The notes: a model not told the origin generated them from the letters alone. Positions 17,530 through 28,173 are shown, counted from the first letter of the stretch. The stretch: 64,000 bases of DNA from Streptomyces californicus (GCF_000717645.1 NZ_JNZZ01000017.1:134949-198948), one strand, 5' to 3'. Numbers and translations are program-made.

Positions 17530-18510
17530 GTGAAGGGAACCGTGGGCGAGTTGGGGGAGTTCGGGCTCATCAGAGAGCTCACGTCCCGGCTCACCACCAC
17601 TCCGGCGGTACGGCTGGGACCCGGCGACGACGCCGCGGTCGTGGCAGCCCCCGACCGCAGGGTCGTGGCCAGTACGGACATCCTGCTGGAAGGGCGGCAC
17701 TTCCGCCGCGACTGGTCGACGGCGTACGACGTCGGCCGCAAGGCCGCCGCGCAGAACCTCGCCGACATCGCGGCGATGGGGGCCGTGCCCACCGCGCTGC
17801 TCCTCGGCCTGGTCGTCCCCGCCGACCTGCCCGTCACCTGGGCCGCCGAGCTGATGGACGGGCTGCGCGACGAGTGCCAGGTGGCCGGGGCGGCCGTGGT
17901 GGGCGGCGACGTGGTGGGCGGCGACACCATCACCGTCTCCATCACCGCCCTCGGCGACCTGCGCAACCACGAACCCGTCACCCGGGCCGGCGCCCGCCCC
18001 GGGGACGTCGTCGCGGTCACCGGCTGGCTCGGCTGGTCCGCCGCCGGATACGCCGTGCTCTCCCGCGGCTTCCGCTCGCCCCGCGCCTTCGTCGAGGCCC
18101 ACCGCCGCCCCGAACCGCCGTACCACGCGGGCCCCGCGGCCGCCGGGCTCGGCGCGACCGCGATGACCGACGTCAGCGACGGCCTCGTCGCGGACCTCGG
18201 CCACATCGCGGAGGCCAGCAGCGTCCGCATCGACCTGCGCTCCGGCCTCATCGACATCCCCACGCAGATGTCCGACATCGGCCAGGCCGTCGGCGTCGAC
18301 CCGCTCCAGTGGGTGCTGACCGGGGGTGAGGACCACGCGATCGTCGCGACCTTCCCGCCCGACGCGAAGCTCCCCGCCCGCTGGAAGGTCATCGGCGAGG
18401 TCCTCAACCCCTCCGCCCTGCCCCAGGTCACCGTCGACGGGGCGCCCTGGACCAGCAAGGGCGGCTGGGACCACTTCGGCGCGATCGAGGACACCCACCC
18501 GCCCCGGTGA
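17530..18510 (+). CDS. thiL: Thiamine-monophosphate kinase
   Basis: 326 residues, PurM-like fold. [13 protein letters not shown] (about 36-48) and [12 protein letters not shown] give the metal and ATP sites, [15 protein letters not shown] the second Asp-rich loop, and [14 protein letters not shown] the substrate region. It converts thiamine phosphate to thiamine diphosphate. GTG at 17530 follows GGAGAGG. thiD follows directly, so the two thiamine kinases form one unit. Confidence 0.96.
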   Translation: MKGTVGELGEFGLIRELTSRLTTTPAVRLGPGDDAAVVAAPDRRVVASTDILLEGRHFRRDWSTAYDVGRKAAAQNLADIAAMGAVPTALLLGLVVPADLPVTWAAELMDGLRDECQVAGAAVVGGDVVGGDTITVSITALGDLRNHEPVTRAGARPGDVVAVTGWLGWSAAGYAVLSRGFRSPRAFVEAHRRPEPPYHAGPAAAGLGATAMTDVSDGLVADLGHIAEASSVRIDLRSGLIDIPTQMSDIGQAVGVDPLQWVLTGGEDHAIVATFPPDAKLPARWKVIGEVLNPSALPQVTVDGAPWTSKGGWDHFGAIEDTHPPR

Positions 18511-18527
18511 CCGTTAGATTGCTCCGC

Positions 18528-19337
18528 ATGCCCATACGTACCGCTGTACCGCCCCGCGTGCTCACCGTCGCCGGCTCCGACTCCGGCGGCGGTGCGGGGA
18601 TCCAGGCCGACCTGAAGACCATGCTCGCCCTCGGCGTGCACGGCATGAGCGTGCTCACCGCCGTCACCGCGCAGAACTCCCTCGGCGTCCAGGGAGCGTG
18701 GGAACTCCCGGTGGACGCGGTACGCGCCCAGTACCGCAGCGTGGTCGACGACATCGGCGTCCAGGCCGTGAAGACCGGCATGCTCGCGTCGGCCGCCCTC
18801 GTGGAGACCGTCGCCGAACTCCTCGCCGCCACCGACGCCCCCGTCGTCGTCGACCCGGTCGGCGTCTCCAAGCACGGCGACGCCCTGCTCGCCGCCGAGG
18901 CCCTCGACTCGGTCCGCACGAAGCTCCTGCCCGTCGCGACCGTGGCCACCCCGAACCTGGACGAAGTGGCGCAGCTCACCGGCGTCGTGGTGACCGACGA
19001 GAGCGGAATGCGCCGGGCCGCCGAGGAGATCCTCGGCTTCGGGCCCCGGTGGGTGGTGATCAAGGGCGGTCATCTGCCGGGCGAGGCGGTGGACCTGCTC
19101 ACCGACGGGAGCGCGGAGCACTGGCTGCGCGCCCCCCGGCACGACAACCGCCACACTCACGGCACCGGCTGCACCCTGGCCTCCGCCATCGCCTCCGGGC
19201 TCGCGCTGGGCCAGGACGTGCCCACGGCGGTACGGGGCGCGAAGACGTACGTCACCGGCGCGATCGAGGCGGGCTTCCCGCTCGGCGGCGGCATCGGACC
19301 GGTCGACCACGGCTGGCTGACCCGGCCGCCGCGCTGA
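18528..19337 (+). CDS. thiD: Hydroxymethylpyrimidine/phosphomethylpyrimidine kinase
   Basis: 269 residues from ATG 18528. The ribokinase-fold entrance [20 protein letters not shown] and the catalytic [13 protein letters not shown] near the C-terminus are canonical for ThiD. It phosphorylates HMP and HMP-P in thiamine synthesis. An in-frame GTG at 18507 overlaps the thiL stop (GTGA) and would add 7 residues; ATG is preferred because the family normally begins a few residues before the VAGSD strand, and a TAGATT hexamer lies 7 bases before it. Two hairpins follow. Confidence 0.94.
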   Translation: MPIRTAVPPRVLTVAGSDSGGGAGIQADLKTMLALGVHGMSVLTAVTAQNSLGVQGAWELPVDAVRAQYRSVVDDIGVQAVKTGMLASAALVETVAELLAATDAPVVVDPVGVSKHGDALLAAEALDSVRTKLLPVATVATPNLDEVAQLTGVVVTDESGMRRAAEEILGFGPRWVVIKGGHLPGEAVDLLTDGSAEHWLRAPRHDNRHTHGTGCTLASAIASGLALGQDVPTAVRGAKTYVTGAIEAGFPLGGGIGPVDHGWLTRPPR

Positions 19338-19347
19338 CGGACGGCTT

Positions 19348-19373
19348 CTGAGCGCGGGGACTCCCGCGCTCAG
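19348..19373 (+). terminator. thiD terminator
   Basis: 11-bp stem CTGAGCGCGGG/CCCGCGCTCAG with a GACT loop, 11 bases after the thiD stop. Confidence 0.75.
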
Positions 19374-19423
19374 GGGCTACCGGGCGCCGGGGGCCCCGGG
19401 GCCCGACCGCTCCCGAGCACAGC

Positions 19424-19457
19424 AAAAAGCCGGTCCACCGAGGTGGACCGGCTTTTT
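19424..19457. terminator. Bidirectional terminator, rpmB side
   Basis: 16-bp stem AAAAAGCCGGTCCACC and complement with a 2-base loop, flanked by A5 and T5. It is a classical intrinsic terminator in both directions and ends rpmB as well as read-through from thiD. Confidence 0.85.
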
Positions 19458-19490
19458 GGGCAACCGGAAGGCTGCGCTACGACGGGGACG

Positions 19491-19676
19491 TCAGCGCGCG
19501 ACCTTGCCGGCCTTGATGCACGAGGTGCAGACGTTGAGCCGCTTCGGCGTCCGACCGACCACGGCACGCACGCGCTGGATGTTGGGATTCCAGCGACGGG
19601 ACGTACGGCGGTGCGAGTGCGAAATGCTGTTGCCGAAGCTCGGCCCCTTGCCGCAAACGTCGCAGTTGGCAGCCAC
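19491..19676 (-). CDS. rpmB: Ribosomal protein bL28 (zinc-type)
   Basis: 61 residues. CDVCGKG near the N-terminus and CTSCIKAG near the C-terminus give the four zinc-coordinating cysteines of the C+ form, in contrast to zinc-free paralogues induced under zinc starvation in Streptomyces. Monocistronic, ending at the AAAAA/TTTTT hairpin. Confidence 0.97.
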   Translation of the reverse strand: MAANCDVCGKGPSFGNSISHSHRRTSRRWNPNIQRVRAVVGRTPKRLNVCTSCIKAGKVAR

Positions 19677-19930
19677 GGGTCACTCCAAAGACTTCAGATG
19701 CACTTACAGTGAATTCCGGCGCGCCGGAATCAGCGGACTGAAGTGGCGGTACCGGAGGATTGGCCCGACTTTCATCGGGCAACCGGAGCAGCATACAACG
19801 CCTGCTTCGGAGATACGAAACTACCATGGGACGGACCCCCGCTCTCCCGCCCCCGGTCCGGGCCGGGACCCCGACGAGCGGGCTAACCTGCGGTACAGCC
19901 CGTCGCCACGGCCGACCAGGAGGACCATCG

Positions 19931-21607
19931 GTGCCGCAGCTCCCCGACGATCTGGACGCCGTCGCGGTACGCACATGGTGCTCACTGGCCCTGGAGGCCC
20001 TCGGGCGGGAGCGCGCGGAGATCGACGCGATCAACGTCTATCCCGTCGCGGACGGTGACACCGGCACCAACCTCTATCTGACCTTCGAGTCCGCGGCCGC
20101 CGCCGTCGAAGCCGTCTTCGCCGCCCACGAGACCGGCACCACCGCACCCGCCACCGCCGACGCCGTACGCGCCATGGCGCACGGAGCCCTGATCGGCGCG
20201 CGCGGCAACTCCGGCACGATCCTGGCCCAACTGCTGCGCGGCATGGCCGGGGTGCTCGCCGACGGGGGCGGGGCGGACCGGCTGCGCCTCGCCCTCGCGA
20301 GCGCCGCCGACGCCGCCCGGCAGGCCGTCGCCCACCCCGTCGACGGCACGGTCCTCACCGTCGCCGCGGCCGCCGCCGACGCCGCCCGCGACGCGGGCCC
20401 CGGCCTGCGGGCCGTGGTCACCGCCGCCTACGACGGGGCGCTCGCCGCCCTCGTACGGACCCCGGAACAGCTCGCCGTCCTCGGCCGGGCGGGCGTGGTC
20501 GACGCCGGGGGCCGGGGGCTGGTGGCCGTCCTGGGCGCCCTGGTGGAGACCGCGACCGGGCAGGCGCCGGTACGGAGTCGCGGCACCGGACCCGGGAAGG
20601 CGCCCGTACCCGTGGACGGGGGGTCCGTGGTGGGGCTGCCGGTCGGCGGGACGCCGGTGCCGGACGCGCTCGACTGCCCCGAGGGCGGCGGCGGGCCCGC
20701 GTTCGAGGTGATCTACCTCCTGGAGGCCGGCGACGCGGAGGTCGCCCGGCTGCGCACCCGCCTCGACGCCCTCGGCGACTCCCTCGTCGTGGTGGGCGGC
20801 GACGGCCTCTTCCACGTCCACGTGCACGTCGACGACGCCGGAGCGGCCGTGGAGGCGGGTGTCGAGGCCGGGCGGCCGTACCGCATCCGGATCACCCACT
20901 TCGCCACCGAGAGCGGCCACGACGTCCGCGTCCAGGCCGAACCCGCGCGGCGCGCCGTCGTCGTCGTGGTCCCCGGCGACGGACTGGCCGGCCTCTGCAC
21001 CGAGGCCGGGGCCACCACGGTGATCGCCCGCCCCGGCGAACCGCCCGCCAGCGGCGAACTGGTCGACGCCATCCGCCGCGCCCACGCCCGGGAGGTGGTG
21101 CTGCTGCCCAACGACGCGGCCCTGCGCCACACCGCTGCCGCCGCCGCCGAGCAGGCCAGAACCGAGGGGGTCCGGGTCGCCCTCGTCCCCACCCGCGCGG
21201 CCGTCCAGGGCATCGCCGCCCTGGCCGTCCACGAGCCCGACCGCGGCTTCGACGAGGACGTGGTCGCGATGACCGCCGCCGCCGGGGCCACCCGCTACGC
21301 CGAACTGGCCGTCGCCGAGCACCGGTCGTGGACCACGGCCGGGGTCTGCCAGGCCGGGGACGTCCTCGGGCTGATCGACGGCGACGTCGCGGTGATCGGC
21401 TCCGACGTCCCGGCCACCGCCCGCACCGTGCTCGACCGCATGCTGGCGGCCGGCGGCGAACTGGTCACCCTCGTCCTCGGCGAGGACGTCCCCGACACGC
21501 TCGCCGACGCCCTGGAGGAGCACGTACGGGAGGGGCACCTCGCCGTGGACACCGTGGTCTACCGGGGCGGACACCAGCGGGCCCCGCTGCTGATCGGCGT
21601 CGAGTAG
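19931..21607 (+). CDS. DAK2/DhaL-domain protein, fatty-acid-kinase FakA-like
   Basis: 558 residues. An N-terminal DhaL domain holds the metal-binding INVYPVADGDTGTNLYL segment and HGALIGARGNSGTIL. A middle and C-terminal region like the YloV/FakA family follows (HVHVHVDDAGAAVEAG; VVLLPND). FakA kinases phosphorylate fatty acids bound to a separate FakB; no FakB (DegV-type) gene is in the window. GTG at 19931 follows CAGGAGGACC. recG lies 51 bases downstream, the arrangement common in Gram-positives. Confidence 0.87.
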   Translation: MPQLPDDLDAVAVRTWCSLALEALGRERAEIDAINVYPVADGDTGTNLYLTFESAAAAVEAVFAAHETGTTAPATADAVRAMAHGALIGARGNSGTILAQLLRGMAGVLADGGGADRLRLALASAADAARQAVAHPVDGTVLTVAAAAADAARDAGPGLRAVVTAAYDGALAALVRTPEQLAVLGRAGVVDAGGRGLVAVLGALVETATGQAPVRSRGTGPGKAPVPVDGGSVVGLPVGGTPVPDALDCPEGGGGPAFEVIYLLEAGDAEVARLRTRLDALGDSLVVVGGDGLFHVHVHVDDAGAAVEAGVEAGRPYRIRITHFATESGHDVRVQAEPARRAVVVVVPGDGLAGLCTEAGATTVIARPGEPPASGELVDAIRRAHAREVVLLPNDAALRHTAAAAAEQARTEGVRVALVPTRAAVQGIAALAVHEPDRGFDEDVVAMTAAAGATRYAELAVAEHRSWTTAGVCQAGDVLGLIDGDVAVIGSDVPATARTVLDRMLAAGGELVTLVLGEDVPDTLADALEEHVREGHLAVDTVVYRGGHQRAPLLIGVE

Positions 21608-21658
21608 CCGCGCGGACCGCGCGTGCCCACCGGAGGGCTGTCAGTGCCGTGGTGTGCA

Positions 21659-23881
21659 ATGGAGGGCGTGTCCTCGCTCGATGAACCTCTCAAGAAGCTG
21701 CTCGGCGGAGCCACCGCGAAGGTGATGGCCGAACACCTCGACCTGCACACGGTCGGGGATCTGCTGCACCACTACCCGCGGCGGTACGAGGAGCGCGGCA
21801 AGCTGACCGCGCTCACCGACCTGCCGCTGGACGAGCACGTCACGGTCGTCGCCCAGGTCGCCGACGCCCGGATCCTGACGTTCAACAACGGCCGGGGCAA
21901 ACGCCTGGAGGTCACCCTGACCGACGGCAGCGGCCGCCTCCAGCTGGTCTTCTTCGGCCACGGAGTCCACAAGCCGCACAAGGAGCTGCTCCCGGGCCGC
22001 CAGGCGATGTTCGCGGGCAAGGTCTCCGTCTTCAACCGCAAGATGCAGCTGGCCCACCCCACGTACCAACTGCTCGACGCCTCCGACGCCGACGAGGCGT
22101 CCGAGGCAGTGGACGCCTTCGCGGGCCGGCTGCTGCCCATCTACCCGGCCTGCAAGCAGCTCGACTCCTGGCGGATCGCCAAGGCCGTCGACGCCGTGCT
22201 GCCCAGCGCCCGGGACGCGGTGGACCCGCTGCCCGCCTCCCTGCGCGAGGGACGCGGCTTCACACCGCTGCCCGAGGCGCTGCTCAAGGTGCACCGGCCG
22301 CAGACCCGAGCGGACATCGAGGACGCCAAGGCCCGGCTGAAGTGGGACGAGGCGTTCGTGCTCCAGGTCGCCCTGGCCCGCCGCCGCTACGCCGACACCC
22401 AGCTCCCCGCCGCCGCCCGCCGGCGCGTGGCGGACGGCCTGCTGGACGCGTTCGACGCCAAGCTCCCCTTCACCCTCACCGAGGGCCAGGAGAAGGTCAG
22501 CAAGGAGATCTTCGACGACCTGGCCACCGAGCACCCGATGCACCGCCTCCTCCAGGGCGAGGTGGGCAGCGGGAAGACCATGGTGGCCCTGCGTGCCATG
22601 CTCGCCGTGGTCGACGCGGGCGGACAGGCCGCGATGCTCGCCCCCACCGAGGTCCTCGCCCAGCAGCACCACCGCTCGATCACCGAGATGATGGGGGAGC
22701 TGGCGGAGGGCGGCATGCTCGGCGGCTCGGACCGGGGCACCAAGGTCGTCCTGCTCACCGGCTCGATGGGCGCGGCCGCCCGCAGGCAGGCCCTGCTCGA
22801 CCTGGTCACCGGCGAGGCCGGGATCGTCATCGGCACCCACGCCCTCATCGAGGACAAGGTCCGGTTCCACGACCTGGGCCTGGTCGTCGTGGACGAGCAG
22901 CACCGCTTCGGCGTCGAACAGCGCGACGCCCTGCGGTCCAAGGGCAAGCAGCCGCCCCACCTCCTCGTCATGACCGCCACCCCCATCCCCCGTACGGTCG
23001 CGATGACGGTCTTCGGCGACCTGGAGACCTCCGTCCTGGACCAGCTCCCGGCCGGCCGCTCCCCGATCGCCAGCCACGTCGTGCCCGCCAAGGACAAGCC
23101 GCACTTCCTCGCCCGCGCCTGGGAACGCGTCGCCGAGGAGGTGGAGAACGGCCACCAGGCGTACGTGGTCTGCCCCCGCATCGGCGACGACGCCGAGGAG
23201 GCGGAGGGCCGGGGCGGCAAGAAGGCGAAGGCCAAGAAGGCGGCCCCCGAGGAGGACGGCGAGAAGCGGCCGCCGCTCGCCGTCCTGGAGATCGCCGACC
23301 AACTGCGCGGGGGCGCGCTCTCCGGGCTGAGCGTCGAGGTGCTGCACGGGCGGATGCACCCCGACGAGAAGGACGACGTCATGCGCCGGTTCGCCGCCGG
23401 GGACGTCGACGTCCTGGTCGCCACCACCGTCATCGAGGTCGGGGTCAACGTCCCCAACGCCACCGCCATGGTGATCATGGACGCGGACCGCTTCGGCGTC
23501 TCCCAGCTCCACCAGCTCCGCGGCCGCGTCGGCCGCGGCTCCGCGCCCGGCCTCTGCCTGCTGGTCAGCGAGGCCCACGAGGCGAGCCCCGCCCGCGCCC
23601 GGCTCTCCGCCGTCGCCGCCACCCTCGACGGCTTCGAGCTCTCCCGGATCGACCTCGAACAGCGCCGCGAGGGCGATGTGCTCGGCCAGGCCCAGTCCGG
23701 GGTGCGCTCCTCCCTGCGGATGCTCACCGTCATCGACGACGAGGAGGTCATCGCCGCCGCCCGCGAGGAGGCCGTGGCGATCGTCGCCGCCGACCCGGAG
23801 CTGGAGCGCCTGCCGGAGCTGCGGACGGTGCTGGCGGCGCTGCTGGACAAGGAGCGCGAGGAGTACCTGGACAAGGGGTGA
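21659..23881 (+). CDS. recG: ATP-dependent DNA helicase RecG
   Basis: 740 residues. The wedge domain (OB fold) occupies roughly residues 50-160. The helicase core has Walker A GEVGSGKTMVALRA, DEQH box VVVDEQHRFG, motif III VMTATPIPRT and motif VI QLRGRVGRG. It remodels stalled forks and branched intermediates. A charged Lys/Glu insertion (AEGRGGKKAKAKKAAPEEDG) sits in the second RecA domain and looks actinobacteria-specific. ATG 21659 is used; GTG 21644 has better spacing from GGAGGG and would add 5 residues. Confidence 0.96.
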   Translation: MEGVSSLDEPLKKLLGGATAKVMAEHLDLHTVGDLLHHYPRRYEERGKLTALTDLPLDEHVTVVAQVADARILTFNNGRGKRLEVTLTDGSGRLQLVFFGHGVHKPHKELLPGRQAMFAGKVSVFNRKMQLAHPTYQLLDASDADEASEAVDAFAGRLLPIYPACKQLDSWRIAKAVDAVLPSARDAVDPLPASLREGRGFTPLPEALLKVHRPQTRADIEDAKARLKWDEAFVLQVALARRRYADTQLPAAARRRVADGLLDAFDAKLPFTLTEGQEKVSKEIFDDLATEHPMHRLLQGEVGSGKTMVALRAMLAVVDAGGQAAMLAPTEVLAQQHHRSITEMMGELAEGGMLGGSDRGTKVVLLTGSMGAAARRQALLDLVTGEAGIVIGTHALIEDKVRFHDLGLVVVDEQHRFGVEQRDALRSKGKQPPHLLVMTATPIPRTVAMTVFGDLETSVLDQLPAGRSPIASHVVPAKDKPHFLARAWERVAEEVENGHQAYVVCPRIGDDAEEAEGRGGKKAKAKKAAPEEDGEKRPPLAVLEIADQLRGGALSGLSVEVLHGRMHPDEKDDVMRRFAAGDVDVLVATTVIEVGVNVPNATAMVIMDADRFGVSQLHQLRGRVGRGSAPGLCLLVSEAHEASPARARLSAVAATLDGFELSRIDLEQRREGDVLGQAQSGVRSSLRMLTVIDDEEVIAAAREEAVAIVAADPELERLPELRTVLAALLDKEREEYLDKG

Positions 23882-23996
23882 GCCCCGGGGCCGCCCTGCC
23901 GGTGCTCGCCGTACGCCATATCGTGGACGCACGGCGCGCGCCCGTGCGCACGCGCCCGACGGACGCCCCGCCCCCGACCCCGAGGACCTCACACCC

Positions 23997-24581
23997 ATGA
24001 CCCGCGTGATCGCCGGCTCGGCCGGCGGACGCCGCCTGGCCGTCCCGCCCGGCACCGGCACCCGCCCCACCTCCGACCGTGCGCGCGAGGGCCTCTTCTC
24101 CACCTGGCAGGCGCTCCTCGGCACGCTGGAGGACGTCCGGGTCGCCGACCTCTACGCCGGCTCCGGGGCCGTCGGCCTCGAAGCGCTCTCCCGGGGAGCC
24201 GCCCACGCCCTGCTCGTCGAGGCCGACCCCAAGGCGGTCCGGACCGTCCGCGACAACGTCCGCACCCTCGGCCTCCCCGGCGCCGAGGTACGGGCCGGCA
24301 GAGCGGAGCAGATCGTGACGGGACCGGCCCCCGCCGACCCGTACGACATCGTCTTCCTGGATCCGCCGTACGCCGTCACCGACGACGATCTTCGCGAGAT
24401 CCTGCTCACACTCCGTGCTCAGGGGTGGATCGGCGACGATGCGCTCGTCACCGTGGAACGCGGCACGCGGGGCGGGGAATTCGGCTGGCCCGCCGGATTC
24501 GAGCCACTGCGCTCCCGTCGCTACGGCGAAGGGACGCTTTGGTACGGTCGCGCCGCCGCTACGTGCGAAGACGCACGATGA
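23997..24581 (+). CDS. rsmD: 16S rRNA (guanine966-N2)-methyltransferase
   Basis: 194 residues. [19 protein letters not shown] opens the protein; the SAM-binding [18 protein letters not shown] and the catalytic FLDPPY motif place it in the RsmD family, which methylates G966 of 16S rRNA. The stop overlaps an ATGA at 24578, and coaD follows, a widely conserved pair. Confidence 0.96.
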   Translation: MTRVIAGSAGGRRLAVPPGTGTRPTSDRAREGLFSTWQALLGTLEDVRVADLYAGSGAVGLEALSRGAAHALLVEADPKAVRTVRDNVRTLGLPGAEVRAGRAEQIVTGPAPADPYDIVFLDPPYAVTDDDLREILLTLRAQGWIGDDALVTVERGTRGGEFGWPAGFEPLRSRRYGEGTLWYGRAAATCEDAR

Positions 24582-24607
24582 CCGGACCGGAGAGCGAGGG
24601 AATCACA

Positions 24608-25087
24608 GTGCGCCGCGCCGTCTGTCCGGGGTCGTTCGACCCCATCACCAACGGACATCTCGACATCATCGGACGAGCCTCGAAGCTGTACGACGTGGTG
24701 CACGTCGCGGTGATGATCAACCAGTCCAAGAAGGGGCTGTTCACCGTGGACGAGCGGATCGAGCTGATCCGCGAGGTCACCGCCGGCTTCGGCAACGTCG
24801 AGGTCGAGTCCTTCCACGGCCTGCTGGTCGACTTCTGCAAGCAGCGGGAGATCCCGGCGATCGTGAAGGGCCTGCGGGCCGTCAGCGACTTCGACTACGA
24901 GCTGCAGATGGCCCAGATGAACAACGGCCTCTCCGGCGTCGAGACGCTCTTCGTGCCGACCAACCCGACGTACAGCTTCCTGTCGTCCTCGCTGGTCAAG
25001 GAGGTGGCGACCTGGGGAGGCGACGTCTCCCACCTGCTGCCGCCTACCGTCCACGCGGCCCTCGTGAAGCGGCTCGGCGAGCGCTGA
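24608..25087 (+). CDS. coaD: Phosphopantetheine adenylyltransferase
   Basis: 159 residues from GTG 24608, equal to the E. coli enzyme. [16 protein letters not shown] carries the (T/H)xGH nucleotidyl-transfer motif, and the loop [18 protein letters not shown] is the second signature. It makes dephospho-CoA. An ATG at 24578 overlapping the rsmD stop would add 10 residues that no family member needs; GAGGGA before the GTG supports the shorter form. Confidence 0.96.
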   Translation: MRRAVCPGSFDPITNGHLDIIGRASKLYDVVHVAVMINQSKKGLFTVDERIELIREVTAGFGNVEVESFHGLLVDFCKQREIPAIVKGLRAVSDFDYELQMAQMNNGLSGVETLFVPTNPTYSFLSSSLVKEVATWGGDVSHLLPPTVHAALVKRLGER

Positions 25088-25203
25088 GCCGCTGACGGGA
25101 CGTCACCCGGTGTCGGGCGGCGGCCGACTGGCCTTACAGTCGTCCCGTCCGTCTCCAACGGAGCAGCAGCTTCAACAGAGCAGCAGAGAGTGGCGAGCAC
25201 ACG

Positions 25204-26316
25204 GTGGACGTGCAGAAGAAGCTCGACGAGATCGTCGAAGCGGTCGGGACCGCCCGATCCATGCCCATGTCGGCCTCGTGCGTGGTCAACCGCGCCGAGC
25301 TGCTCGCCATGCTGGAAGAGGTGCGCCAGGCCCTGCCCGGCTCCCTCGCCCAGGCCCAGGAGCTGCTCGGCGGCCAGGAGCAGTTCGCCGAGCAGGCCCG
25401 GCAGGAGGCCGGACGGATCATCGAGTCCGCCCACGCCCAGCGCGCCACGCTGATCTCCGAGACCGAGGTCGCCCGCCAGTCCCAGGCCGAGGCCGACCGG
25501 ATCCTGTCCGAGGCCCGCCGCGAGGCCGACGAGGTCCGGGCCGAGGCCGACGACTACGTCGACAGCAAGCTCGCCAACTTCGAGGTCGTCCTCACCAAGA
25601 CCATCGGCTCCGTGGACCGGGGCCGCGAGAAGCTCCTCGGCCGCGGCCAGGGCCTCGACGAGCAGGGCTACGAGGACCCTGACTACACCGAGGCCCCCGA
25701 ACGCAGCGCCGACCCGGAGACCCTGCGGCAGCGGGCGGACGCGTACGTCGACGCCAAGTTCGGCGCCTTCGAGGCCGTGCTCGCCAAGACGCTGGAGGCG
25801 GTCGGCCGCGGCCGGCAGAAGCTGCACGGCCGGGTCGCCACCGACGACCTCGGCGCGCACATCGCCGCCCAGGACGCCGCGGGCAGCCAGGGCCACACCA
25901 GCGACGCCGACTACCTCGCCGGCCTCGCCGAGCTCGCCACCCCGGAACCGCGGCAGGCGCCCCAGCCGCCCGCCCAGCCCGCCTACCCGGCCCAGCCGCA
26001 GGCCGAGCCGGACTACGCGCAGCCGGCGTACGGCTACCAGGAGCAGCCGCTCCACCAGGGCGTCCAGGACGCGTACGGCTACCAGCAGCAGCCCGACCCG
26101 TACGCCGCCTACCCGCAGCAGGGCGGCTACGACCCGAACGGCTACCCGCCCCAGCCGACCGGGCAGCCCGACTACGGCTGGCCCCAGCAGTCCCCTCAGC
26201 CCCAACAGTCCCAGGCGTCCGACCAGCACGGCGGTGGAGCGCTGGACGAGACCAGCCTCTTCGACACCAGCATGATCGACCTGGAGCAGCTGCGCCGGTA
26301 CGAGCAGGGCCGCTGA
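25204..26316 (+). CDS. DivIVA-like coiled-coil cell-envelope protein (SepIVA-like)
   Basis: 370 residues. The N-terminus MDVQKKLDEIVEAVGTARSM is followed by VNRAELLAMLEEVRQALP and a long coiled coil (about 50-130) rich in Ala, Glu and Arg. A related repeat DAYVDAKFGAFEAVLAKTLEA appears at about 180-200, matching DDYVDSKLANFEVVLTKTI at about 118-136, so the rod is internally duplicated. The C-terminal 140 residues are Gln/Pro/Tyr-rich and disordered. Homologous mycobacterial SepIVA acts in septation and polar growth. GTG start at 25204. Confidence 0.85.
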   Translation: MDVQKKLDEIVEAVGTARSMPMSASCVVNRAELLAMLEEVRQALPGSLAQAQELLGGQEQFAEQARQEAGRIIESAHAQRATLISETEVARQSQAEADRILSEARREADEVRAEADDYVDSKLANFEVVLTKTIGSVDRGREKLLGRGQGLDEQGYEDPDYTEAPERSADPETLRQRADAYVDAKFGAFEAVLAKTLEAVGRGRQKLHGRVATDDLGAHIAAQDAAGSQGHTSDADYLAGLAELATPEPRQAPQPPAQPAYPAQPQAEPDYAQPAYGYQEQPLHQGVQDAYGYQQQPDPYAAYPQQGGYDPNGYPPQPTGQPDYGWPQQSPQPQQSQASDQHGGGALDETSLFDTSMIDLEQLRRYEQGR

Positions 26317-26508
26317 CCGAGGGGGCCCGCGGCCCGACTGCCCCGATTGGGTGCTCAGCGGTCCGTCAAGTATCCTGAATCCTCGGTCGCACATGGATCC
26401 GCAGTTCCGGCTGCCCGTTTCGCCCACGAATCGGGGCCATGTGACTCCGGACCGCAGACGGCCACTCCCTCGCCGTACGACACCCATGATTCGAAAGCAG
26501 GAAAAGCC

Positions 26509-27153
26509 CTGAACGGCCACCTCGACCACCGCAACCCCCTCGTGTTCGATACGCACGAGCTGGGCCGGCGTCCCGGTGCCATGAAGCGGCTGTCCCGCTC
26601 GGTGGAAGCACCCGGTTCACCGGTCCTGGGCATCGACGGCGTCATCGGCGTACCGGAAGGCGCGCCCGTGGAGCTGGACCTCCGCCTCGAATCGGTCATG
26701 GAAGGGGTGCTTGTCACAGGCACCGCCCGTGCCACCGCCGAGGGGGAGTGCGTAAGGTGTCTGGAGCCGCTGACCGTAGAGGTCGACGCGGACTTCCAGG
26801 AGATGTTCTCGTACCCTGACGCCGATGACCGGGGCCGCCCCACAGCGGAACCGGCCGACGACGCCGAGGACGACGAGGACATGTTCTTTCTCGAGGACGG
26901 CCTGTTCGACCTCGAGTCAGTGCTGCGTGACGCGGTAGTGCTCGCACTGCCCATGCAGCCGGTGTGCAAGGAGACCTGCGCCGGTCTGTGTTCCGAGTGC
27001 GGAATCAGGCTGGACGAGAATCCCGATCACCACCACGACGCCGTCGACATCCGTTGGGCGGCACTGCAAGGACTCGCCGAGACCGTTCAGGACGGCGAGA
27101 AGGACAACATGGGCGGCGCCGAACCTGGCGTCGACGAGAAGCAGGAGAAGTAG
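26509..27153 (+). CDS. YceD/DUF177 family 23S rRNA accumulation protein
   Basis: About 214 residues. The conserved [20 protein letters not shown], the CVRCLEPL pair and the [13 protein letters not shown] cluster identify the DUF177 (YceD) family, linked to ribosome synthesis and always beside rpmF. Start choice is difficult: no ATG or GTG precedes the conserved [11 protein letters not shown] block at a sensible distance, whereas CTG at 26509 lies 6 bases after AGGA and gives [15 protein letters not shown] 26542 would delete conserved residues. The stop is 2 bases before rpmF. Confidence 0.85.
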   Translation: MNGHLDHRNPLVFDTHELGRRPGAMKRLSRSVEAPGSPVLGIDGVIGVPEGAPVELDLRLESVMEGVLVTGTARATAEGECVRCLEPLTVEVDADFQEMFSYPDADDRGRPTAEPADDAEDDEDMFFLEDGLFDLESVLRDAVVLALPMQPVCKETCAGLCSECGIRLDENPDHHHDAVDIRWAALQGLAETVQDGEKDNMGGAEPGVDEKQEK

Positions 27154-27155
27154 CC

Positions 27156-27329
27156 GTGGCTGTTCCGAAGCGGAAGATGTCGCGCAGCAACACGCGCCAC
27201 CGCCGGTCGCAGTGGAAGGCTGCGGTCCCCACCCTGGTTTCGTGCGAGCGTTGCCAGGAGCCCAAGCTCCAGCACATTGCGTGCCCGAGCTGCGGCACCT
27301 ACAACAAACGCCAGGTCCTCGAGGTCTGA
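27156..27329 (+). CDS. rpmF: Ribosomal protein bL32
   Basis: 57 residues, starting [28 protein letters not shown] and CPSCGTY give a four-cysteine zinc ribbon, the C+ form. Placed between the DUF177 gene and rnc, the classical ribosome/RNase III cluster. Confidence 0.97.
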   Translation: MAVPKRKMSRSNTRHRRSQWKAAVPTLVSCERCQEPKLQHIACPSCGTYNKRQVLEV

Positions 27330-27348
27330 GCGGCTGGTGAGAGGCCCG

Positions 27349-28173
27349 ATGTCTGAGTTGTCCAGCGCCAAGAAGCAGGCAGACAACGTCAACACAGCCT
27401 CGTCCCACACGCTTCTGGAAGGGCGGCTCGGGTATCACCTCGAGTCCGCCCTTCTGGTGCGTGCGCTGACCCACCGTTCGTACGCGTACGAGAACGGCGG
27501 TCTGCCCACCAACGAGCGGCTCGAATTCCTCGGGGATTCGGTGCTCGGCCTGGTGGTCACGGACACGCTGTACCGCACCCACCCCGACCTGCCCGAAGGC
27601 CAGCTGGCCAAGTTGCGGGCCGCGGTGGTCAACTCGCGTGCGCTTGCGGAAGTGGGCCGCGGCCTCGAACTCGGCTCCTTCATCCGGCTCGGCCGCGGTG
27701 AAGAGGGCACGGGAGGCCGGGACAAGGCGTCCATCCTCGCCGACACACTGGAAGCAGTGATCGGCGCGGTCTATCTCGACCAGGGCCTCGGCGCGGCCTC
27801 GGAGCTGGTCCACCGGCTCTTCGACCCGCTGATCGACAGGTCCTCCAACCTCGGTGCCGGCCTGGACTGGAAGACCAGCCTCCAGGAGCTCACCGCGAGC
27901 GAGAGCCTCGGAGTCCCCGAGTACATCGTCACGGAGACCGGCCCGGACCACGAGAAGACCTTCACTGCTGCCGCCCGCGTCGGTGGTGTCTCGTACGGCA
28001 CCGGCACCGGCCGTAGCAAGAAGGAAGCGGAGCAGCAGGCGGCCGAGTCCGCCTGGCGCGAGATCAGCGCCGCCGCAGAGGCACGGCAGGCCGCGGAGAA
28101 GTCCGCGGCCGACGGAGGGGCCGCCGACACCCCTGCCGAACCGTCGCCGAGCACGGACGCCGCTCCGGCCTGA
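27349..28173 (+). CDS. rnc: Ribonuclease III (AbsB)
   Basis: 274 residues. The catalytic signature [16 protein letters not shown] (about 55-70) with the downstream [13 protein letters not shown] contributes the metal-binding acids. A dsRNA-binding domain (about 180-245) follows with [15 protein letters not shown]. An Ala-rich acidic tail closes the protein. It processes rRNA and double-stranded mRNA; in Streptomyces it is AbsB, needed for antibiotic production. ATG at 27349 follows GAGAGG. Confidence 0.97.
   Translation: MSELSSAKKQADNVNTASSHTLLEGRLGYHLESALLVRALTHRSYAYENGGLPTNERLEFLGDSVLGLVVTDTLYRTHPDLPEGQLAKLRAAVVNSRALAEVGRGLELGSFIRLGRGEEGTGGRDKASILADTLEAVIGAVYLDQGLGAASELVHRLFDPLIDRSSNLGAGLDWKTSLQELTASESLGVPEYIVTETGPDHEKTFTAAARVGGVSYGTGTGRSKKEAEQQAAESAWREISAAAEARQAAEKSAADGGAADTPAEPSPSTDAAPA

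Noticed and set aside
23200..23260. Frameshift or foreign insertion in recG
   Set aside because: The Lys/Glu segment is in frame and flanked by intact helicase motifs; similar charged loops occur in actinobacterial RecG.
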